Shown here: positions 1-5,589 of the stretch, piece by piece | How the letters are laid out: the number at the start of each line of letters is the position of its first letter | How positions within the stretch are numbered: position 1 is the first letter of the stretch | Assembly: GCA_903912795.1 (NCBI GenBank) | Contig: CAIWIS010000103.1 | Span: 1-7,448, forward strand | DNA: 7,448 bases | Source of the DNA: an uncultured Bacteroidales bacterium | GTDB lineage: Bacteria; Bacteroidota; Bacteroidia; Bacteroidales; Paludibacteraceae | Direction: 5' to 3' | Program-made: the position numbers and the translations under genes | The notes under the pieces: model-generated | What the model saw: only the letters and a program-made list of their open reading frames with translations | Told to the model about the DNA's origin: nothing | Database searches by the model: none

Positions 1-405
1 GCTAACGAAGTAGGTGGTCCCGATTTTGCAATTGGAGGTTTTACTGCCCGCCAGGTAATCGACGCTATTCGTAAAAGAGCCGGTATTGTTAGCACTGCTT
101 ATACTGCAACGCTAACTTCAAAAGATGACTTTAGAACCTTGATTCACAATGAACGCCGTATAGAACTTTGTTTCGAAGGATACCGTTTTTGGGATTTAAG
201 AAGATGGGTAAATGGAGTAAGCGATGTAGTAGGATTAAGTAAACTAAATGAACCGGTAGCAGGAATTTCAATCAATTCAACAGCCACTGAATTTACTTCT
301 ATTCCCCAATTGGAAATACGTTCATATCAACCATATATGATATATGCGCCTATTCCGTATAACGAAACTTTAAAATATAACATAATACAAAACCAAGGCT
401 GGTAA
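1..405 (+). CDS. SusD/RagB family outer-membrane glycan-binding lipoprotein, C-terminal part (5' end outside window)
   Basis: This is the last 134 codons of a SusD-family protein; the frame is open from base 1 and ends at TAA 403-405. The family signature is clear. A helix with the motif DAIRKRAG lies at partial residues 21-28. The hallmark block NERRIEL..EGYRFWDLRRW covers residues 50-69, and the protein ends in NQGW, as many SusD proteins do. SusD proteins are surface lipoproteins that cap a TonB-dependent SusC transporter and capture oligosaccharides for import. The signal peptide, the lipobox and most of the TPR-like helices must lie upstream, probably directly after a susC gene. An apparent start at 139 (TTG) is internal and is not the true start, because the conserved family sequence continues upstream of it without a stop. 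The next gene begins 26 bases downstream, consistent with an operon. The family call is very secure; the bound glycan is unknown. Confidence 0.96.
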   Translation, partial: ANEVGGPDFAIGGFTARQVIDAIRKRAGIVSTAYTATLTSKDDFRTLIHNERRIELCFEGYRFWDLRRWVNGVSDVVGLSKLNEPVAGISINSTATEFTSIPQLEIRSYQPYMIYAPIPYNETLKYNIIQNQGW

Positions 406-431
406 TTGATACATCAACAAAAAATATACGT

Positions 432-1550
432 ATGAAAAAAATAATATTAAGCTCAATTTTAGCTGTGTTTTTAATTTCGGGCTGTACCAACGATCCAAAT
501 AATTTTCCGAACTATACAACTCAAGCTGTATATTTTCCCTATCAATATCCGGTACGTACGCTTGTTTTGGGAGAATCTACTGTTGACAACTCCATTGATT
601 TGCAACATGCATTCAATATTGGTGCTTGTATTGGTGGAATGTATGTAAATGACAAAGATTGGAATCTGACTTTTGGATTAGCTCCACAATACATGAAGTA
701 CTTAAATGCCTCTCAAATTACCGATCCCGGCGGTCAGCTTACTACAGTAAAAATAATGCCATCAACCTATTATAACATTGTAACGGGCAGTGATTCAACT
801 ATTGTTATTCCAAAAGGAAGTTTTACCGGTCTTTTGCGGGTAAACCTGACTGATGCGTTTTTTAACGATCCCGATTCTTACAAAACACTTTATGTAATTC
901 CATTAAAAATTAAGTCGGCTACTACCGATATTTTAGCTGGCGTTCCGACTTTAAGTTTGCAACAAAATCCTTATCCAAATCCGGTTTTATCTACGGATTG
1001 GAAATCAGGCTATGCTCCAATGAACTTTACCTTGTTTGCAGTAAAATATATTAATCCATGGCACGGCACTTATTTCTATCGTGGAAAACAATACAAAAAT
1101 GGCGTGTTGGATAACACCTATCGCAATCTGGATCAGGAGTTAAATGCTACTGCTTCAGTTGCAACTGCAGGTTATACCAATTCACTTTTAAAGCGTATGG
1201 GAACATTTGTAACTGCAACAAATGTTATGAAAATGACATTTTTACCTGATGTTAACGGTATAGGTGATATTACGTTAAGTAGTGCCAATGGTTCATTATT
1301 AACTGTTGCCGGTACAGGAAAATACTATAAATCAAGTACAGATTTTGCGAAAGACGATAGTAATGCATGGTTGTTAAATCCAGTAACAGGTAAAAAAACA
1401 CCCCATCTAACCATGACACTTGATTATACCGTTACCGGAATTTCAGCAGGAAATACTTATCATTTTACCGATACACTGGTTATGCGCGACAATGCGATGG
1501 TATTCCAAACATTTAGTCCGTATTCACCTCAAGGGTTAACAGGTTATTGA
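432..1550 (+). CDS. SusE/F-position surface lipoprotein with DUF1735-like and DUF4361-like domains
   Basis: This 372-residue protein is probably a surface glycan-binding lipoprotein of the PUL. The N-terminus (MKK, hydrophobic stretch, then LISGC with Cys18) is a signal peptidase II lipobox. Residues about 28-165 resemble the DUF1735 (BT_3987-like) beta-sandwich: the FPNYTTQAVYFPYQYPVRT region, a GG-YVN-KDW segment near 68-77, a 'PSTYYNI' segment at 110-116, 'IPKGSFTGLLRVNLTD' at 126-141 and 'YVIPLKI' at 154-160. Residues about 205-372 resemble the DUF4361 C-terminal domain, beginning with WHGTYFYRG at 210-218. Both families are typical of Bacteroidota genes directly after susD. The ATG at 432 sits after an A-rich stretch with no Shine-Dalgarno sequence, as is usual in the phylum. 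The residues after Cys18 (TNDPNN) hold only one acidic residue, so a surface export signal is not obvious by eye. The stop is 8 bases before the next start, implying co-transcription. No catalytic motif is apparent. Domain names are from memory of the families and were not searched. Confidence 0.88.
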   Translation: MKKIILSSILAVFLISGCTNDPNNFPNYTTQAVYFPYQYPVRTLVLGESTVDNSIDLQHAFNIGACIGGMYVNDKDWNLTFGLAPQYMKYLNASQITDPGGQLTTVKIMPSTYYNIVTGSDSTIVIPKGSFTGLLRVNLTDAFFNDPDSYKTLYVIPLKIKSATTDILAGVPTLSLQQNPYPNPVLSTDWKSGYAPMNFTLFAVKYINPWHGTYFYRGKQYKNGVLDNTYRNLDQELNATASVATAGYTNSLLKRMGTFVTATNVMKMTFLPDVNGIGDITLSSANGSLLTVAGTGKYYKSSTDFAKDDSNAWLLNPVTGKKTPHLTMTLDYTVTGISAGNTYHFTDTLVMRDNAMVFQTFSPYSPQGLTGY

Positions 1551-1558
1551 TTAATACA

Positions 1559-3553
1559 ATGAAGAAAATCTCATTCATATTGGTTATCATCTCGGTTTTT
1601 AGCACGGTCTTTTCACAACAACAAGCCGCACTTCCTATTTCATCTTATGGAATTTGGGACCGAGGTGGTTATTTTCTGAAGAAACCTTCTGATACGAGAT
1701 ACAATTATTTTAGAGGGGTTCAAGTAGAATTAAGATGGGCTGATATTCAGCCTACAAACTCTACTACAATAAATTGGTCATCATTTGATGCAAATCTACA
1801 AACCTGCGCTACATACAATAAGAATGCTTATGTGAATATTTTAGTCGGTCCCGATTGTCCGGCATGGTTATATACAACAGGTGGAGTGCCTAAAGTACTG
1901 ACTGATCAAACAACTCAATTTAGCGGACAATTTCCATACTACCTTAACGCTAGTTATAAAACCTATTATCATAATCTTATTTCAGAATTTGGTAAACACA
2001 TTCGATCCCTTTCTCCTGCCTTAAGGAGTCGTGTCACATTTGTTCAGGTAATGACAGGTTGCACCGGTGATGAAGTTGCCTACAAAGGAAATCCGCTTGA
2101 TACTCAATACAAAATTAGTGCTGCAGATTGGTTACAATTTCGGTTAGCTGCGTTTAGTAAATTTAAAGCAGCATTTCACGATGGTGATCAAAGTACCGTA
2201 ATACCCATGCTTTTCAATAATATTGATCCGGACAATGGAGAACCCGTAGAATGGAAATGGGTACAAGATAGTATTGGCTCTGACTTTGGATTTAAAGGCA
2301 GTGCATATATGAGAGGACATCATTTGACAGGAGAGCTACCTTTTAAAACTACCTGGAATCCATACCAATTGAATCCGAAAGGTATGGTGTTATTCTCAAG
2401 GGGAGAAATGGATCAAAGTTGTGTGAAAACAATGTACAACTTAAACCCAAGGATTGGATTCTATTGGGGTGTTCTGAGCGGGCTCAACACCGGCTTAAGT
2501 GTTCACGATCAAAGTGCGAATGCAACTGATTTAGCTCTTGCCGATCCCGAAATTATGTCTTCTATTTTGTTTTTTAATAAGTATGCAGGGCAGATTTTTC
2601 CTCAAACAGCAACGGCTGCCTATTCGGTTTTTCACGAAGGACTTAATTCAAATAATACTTTAAAGTTTTCAGAGGCTTTGTATACTAAATGCTCAATGAA
2701 CAATGTTACCCGATACGAAAAGATATGCCAGGCATATCAGGCACAAGGCGCCCGAATCGATGATGCATTGGCTGTAGTTCAGGGACAGGTTTACCAACGC
2801 GATAAACAAACAGGATACAACGATGCCGGTTGGGATATCGAAGAGGGAAATTATGAGCGCTGGATTTATCAGATAAATGCCGATGCTACTTCTATAGGTC
2901 GTTACCGCTTAAGGGGACCTTTGACAGTCAATTCATCGAAATACGATCGTTTTGCCCGTTCGTTTCAAAACAGTAAGAAAGGCAATACAATGTATTTCAA
3001 GTTTCACGACGAAATGTTTAGCTCTACGAATCAGCCAAAAAGTTTGAAATTTTCTATTACATGGCTCGATTCAATAGCTGGTTCGAAATGGGAATTTAAG
3101 TACAAAGATATATACGGAGTAATGCAATTGCCACTTCAAATAACTGGAATTGGTGACAAACAATGGAAAACTGTTACAACGACAATAACCGATATGGATG
3201 TTTTGAAATCCGGTGTACTTGGTTCAGATTTTACACTTGTAAATACAGATAACATTGATGATATTTTCAATGGAATTGAAGTTGATATTGAGCGAACAAT
3301 TACTGGCGTTACAACTGATATTGTAAATCCATGTGTTTTCTTTCCAAATCCTGTGAAATCGAATTTACGTTGGTATACGAATACTGATTTTGACCAAATC
3401 AGAATTTATAATCTAAGTGGAGTATTATTACTTCAATCGTCTGATAAAGAGAACAGTTCACTGAATTTAAGTCATTTGCCGAGTGGAATGTATATCTGTC
3501 AGTTAACAAAAGGCAATCATATAATTCAATCCGGAAAAATCAGTAAAGACTAA
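1559..3553 (+). CDS. T9SS-secreted TIM-barrel putative glycoside hydrolase, first paralog of the array
   Basis: This 664-residue secreted protein is probably an extracellular carbohydrate-active enzyme. The signal peptide is residues 1-19 (MKK, hydrophobic core, VFS), with likely cleavage before Gln20. Residues about 25-410 have the strand pattern of a (beta/alpha)8 barrel: FRGVQVELRW..IQP (beta1), NILVGPDCPAWLY with GPD at 97-99 (beta2), FVQVMTGCTGDE ending at Glu172 (candidate beta4 acid/base), FNNIDPD 219-225 (beta5), VLFSRGEM with Glu283 (candidate beta7 nucleophile), and FYWGVLSGLNTGLSV (beta8). FHEGLN follows at 358-363. A beta-rich module spans about 420-580, starting at YNDAGWD and containing the acidic TDNIDDIF at 563-570. 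The tail from FPNP (595-598) to Lys-Asp at the end, with 'IRIYNLSG' and 'LSHLPSGMYICQL', is a T9SS type A sorting domain. A TTG at 1547 is in frame, but the ATG at 1559 directly begins a normal signal peptide and was chosen. The barrel family is not recognised by name; activity and substrate are inferred only as far as 'hydrolase-like'. Confidence 0.85.
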   Translation: MKKISFILVIISVFSTVFSQQQAALPISSYGIWDRGGYFLKKPSDTRYNYFRGVQVELRWADIQPTNSTTINWSSFDANLQTCATYNKNAYVNILVGPDCPAWLYTTGGVPKVLTDQTTQFSGQFPYYLNASYKTYYHNLISEFGKHIRSLSPALRSRVTFVQVMTGCTGDEVAYKGNPLDTQYKISAADWLQFRLAAFSKFKAAFHDGDQSTVIPMLFNNIDPDNGEPVEWKWVQDSIGSDFGFKGSAYMRGHHLTGELPFKTTWNPYQLNPKGMVLFSRGEMDQSCVKTMYNLNPRIGFYWGVLSGLNTGLSVHDQSANATDLALADPEIMSSILFFNKYAGQIFPQTATAAYSVFHEGLNSNNTLKFSEALYTKCSMNNVTRYEKICQAYQAQGARIDDALAVVQGQVYQRDKQTGYNDAGWDIEEGNYERWIYQINADATSIGRYRLRGPLTVNSSKYDRFARSFQNSKKGNTMYFKFHDEMFSSTNQPKSLKFSITWLDSIAGSKWEFKYKDIYGVMQLPLQITGIGDKQWKTVTTTITDMDVLKSGVLGSDFTLVNTDNIDDIFNGIEVDIERTITGVTTDIVNPCVFFPNPVKSNLRWYTNTDFDQIRIYNLSGVLLLQSSDKENSSLNLSHLPSGMYICQLTKGNHIIQSGKISKD

Positions 3554-3578
3554 CTTAATTTCCAATTAAAACTAGCTC

Positions 3579-5546
3579 GTGAAAAAAAGCAGTTATTTGC
3601 TAATGTTATTCATATTGTTCTGCACTTTCTCTGTAGAATCGATTGAAAGACCTGATTGGGCGGGATTCTTCACCAACAGTCCAAAAAATGTAATTGATAC
3701 CCAAAAATATCCTTTTGTAAAAGGTTTGGCTGGTCGCATTAGTTGGAGTGATGTAGAGCCTCAGGATAGTGTTTACAACTGGAGTACACTCGACAATGCA
3801 ATAAATGCAGCAGTTGCAGGAGGATTTTATTATTATTTTGTATTCTGGGTAGGACCTGATTGTCCCACATGGATATATGATAAAGGGGTTTCAAAAATCC
3901 TAACCGATTTTAAAAGTCCCAGTGCCACTTTCCCCGATTATAAAAATCCAATTTATACGAAATACTTTAATCGCATCATTGGCAAACTGGCTGATCATCT
4001 TGCGTCGCTTACTCCTGCACAACGCAAAGCCCTTGCATTTATTCAGCCAGCTTTCGGATCTACCGGTGACCAACAGATGTTAAAAGGTAATGTGATATCA
4101 CCTACAGGTTATACGATTACGGATCAACAGTATGCTGAGATTTGTACACAAGGCACCATACGATATTATGAGGCTTTTAATAAGCCGGAACTGGCAAATA
4201 TTAAATTCTTATTTAATATTGAAGACGACGGGGGAACCAGCACCAGTGGACCACAACTCTTTGCAAACTGGTACAGACAGCACTATACAGTTGACCTGCG
4301 AAAACAGCAGTTTACTGTTTCGGTGGGTTATCAGGCAAATGGCGAAATCACACAGGACACCGAACAGCGGCCTTCGTTTTTTGGACTTACCGGAAAAGAC
4401 CCTGATTTTGTGCGGGGTGAGTTTTCCAAATTTGGAGATGGAGCCATTTTCAAAGAAAACCCTGTCTGGAATTACTATTGGACTGCTATCTCTACCGTTG
4501 ATAGAGGCTTGGATTTGTGGGAAGTTGGATATGATGTTGTTTCAACAGGATTATATAACCCAGCATTTGATTTTGCAAATAAATACTCCTACTACAAACT
4601 TCCGGAAACTAGTCCGTATGCGTTTGTTGCACTAAGAGATGTGCTTGATGCAGTAGATGTAAATCGATTTCCTGTGGGTCAGTATGGTTCATCATCGAAA
4701 CAGAGCGATACCATCAGAATTCGAAAAATTGAACAAAAATATGCAAATTATGGAGCCAAAGTTGGAGATATGATTTCGGCAAGTACTATGGTAAATGCGG
4801 TATACCTCTATAATTCAAAAGCTATGAATGATGTAGGCTATCAACTCATTGCCCGTAATTATTCCAGATTTATCACACAACTGGATGCAAATAATACAAG
4901 CGTGGGTTGGTGGAGAGTGGGACCAACGAACCAGCCTTATGGTCGCTATGCCCGTGGTTTTGAAAATGCCAGCAATAAAAACCGCATGTCATTTAATTTG
5001 CATGACGATTTCTTTTTGAACTCACCTTCGAATAAATCTATAGAAGTAAAAATTATCTATTTGGATGAGGGAACAGGTCAATTCTCATTCAGATATAATT
5101 CAACTACTGAGCAGGATAAATTTGCTCAGATTTTCACTAAAACCGACTCAAAAAAATGGATGGAGAAAATTGTGACAATAGAAGATGGTGAATTTCTGAA
5201 CAAAGGGGTAAATAATAGCGATTTTTCATTGGTAAACGAAGATACCGAAGATGATATCTTCCACCTGATTGAAATTAAAAAGTCCTCACCAATTTCTTCG
5301 GTAACAAATTATAATGAAGACAATAATTCTATTATTTACGATATCCGGAATTCTGTTATAAAATGGTCAGAAACATCTGGTATTGATCGTATTGTGGTTT
5401 ATGATATTGCAGGAAAAGTTATAAAACAATACGCAACTTCAAATACGAACTCCATTAACCTCAGTTCATTGAAAAGTGGAATGTATGTAATCCGATGCTT
5501 TCAGAGTACCCGACCTGTTATTAACCAAAAAATCATCAAGTATTAA
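3579..5546 (+). CDS. T9SS-secreted TIM-barrel putative glycoside hydrolase, divergent middle paralog, GTG start
   Basis: This 655-residue paralog is built like its two neighbours. A GTG start is used: an in-frame TAG lies at 3573-3575, and the first ATG (3603) would remove the basic MKKSS head of the signal peptide. Cleavage is probably after Ser18 (TFS) or Ser21. The barrel, about residues 23-400, shows LAGRISWSDVEPQDSVYNW (beta1, a very typical clan GH-A opening), GPDCPTWIY 92-100, FGSTGDQ with Asp164-Gln165 at beta4, FNIEDD 212-217, FVRGE with Glu281 (candidate nucleophile) and YYWTAISTVDRGLDLW. Here LRDVLD (352-357) replaces the FHEGLN of the other two. The beta-rich module from about 417 carries MNDVGY and the acidic NEDTEDDIFH at 553-562. 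The tail from about 575 (IVVYDIAGKVI, INLSSLKSGMYVIR, KIIKY) resembles a T9SS type A domain but lacks the FPNP entry motif. Gln at the acid/base position suggests altered or lost catalysis, or a different catalytic residue. It is 25 bases from gene 3 and 43 from gene 5, so probably the same transcript. Confidence 0.83.
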   Translation: MKKSSYLLMLFILFCTFSVESIERPDWAGFFTNSPKNVIDTQKYPFVKGLAGRISWSDVEPQDSVYNWSTLDNAINAAVAGGFYYYFVFWVGPDCPTWIYDKGVSKILTDFKSPSATFPDYKNPIYTKYFNRIIGKLADHLASLTPAQRKALAFIQPAFGSTGDQQMLKGNVISPTGYTITDQQYAEICTQGTIRYYEAFNKPELANIKFLFNIEDDGGTSTSGPQLFANWYRQHYTVDLRKQQFTVSVGYQANGEITQDTEQRPSFFGLTGKDPDFVRGEFSKFGDGAIFKENPVWNYYWTAISTVDRGLDLWEVGYDVVSTGLYNPAFDFANKYSYYKLPETSPYAFVALRDVLDAVDVNRFPVGQYGSSSKQSDTIRIRKIEQKYANYGAKVGDMISASTMVNAVYLYNSKAMNDVGYQLIARNYSRFITQLDANNTSVGWWRVGPTNQPYGRYARGFENASNKNRMSFNLHDDFFLNSPSNKSIEVKIIYLDEGTGQFSFRYNSTTEQDKFAQIFTKTDSKKWMEKIVTIEDGEFLNKGVNNSDFSLVNEDTEDDIFHLIEIKKSSPISSVTNYNEDNNSIIYDIRNSVIKWSETSGIDRIVVYDIAGKVIKQYATSNTNSINLSSLKSGMYVIRCFQSTRPVINQKIIKY

Positions 5547-5589
5547 ACTGATTTTTATAATTTTGTTATACTTATTTCCCTGAATTTTT

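Noticed and set aside
139..405. Reading the SusD remnant as a complete small gene starting at 139.
   Set aside because: The conserved SusD sequence continues upstream in the same frame to base 1, so it is the end of a longer gene.
1547..1558. TTG start four codons upstream of the first hydrolase-like gene, overlapping the previous stop codon.
   Set aside because: The ATG at 1559 begins a standard MKK signal peptide; the extension MINT adds nothing typical and TTG is a rarer start.
3555..3569. TTAATT / AATTAA inverted repeat with a 3-base loop between first and second paralogs.
   Set aside because: The stem is all A-T and short with no T tract after it; it is likely base composition.
4132..4635. 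A 167-codon open frame on the + strand inside the middle paralog.
   Set aside because: It lies wholly inside a well-supported gene in another frame, and its product shows no signal, motif or domain; it is a chance shadow.
5528..5556. Inverted repeat AAAAATCA / TGATTTTT flanking the end of the middle paralog.
   Set aside because: The 8-pair stem has one G-C pair and a 13-base loop, too weak for a terminator, and the next gene is spaced as in an operon.
5558..5565. TAATTTTG, matching the Bacteroidota -7 consensus TAnnTTTG, in the 43-base gap before the third paralog.
   Set aside because: No TTTG-like -33 element is found about 20 bases upstream, and such matches are common by chance in AT-rich spacers. 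A weak internal promoter cannot be excluded.
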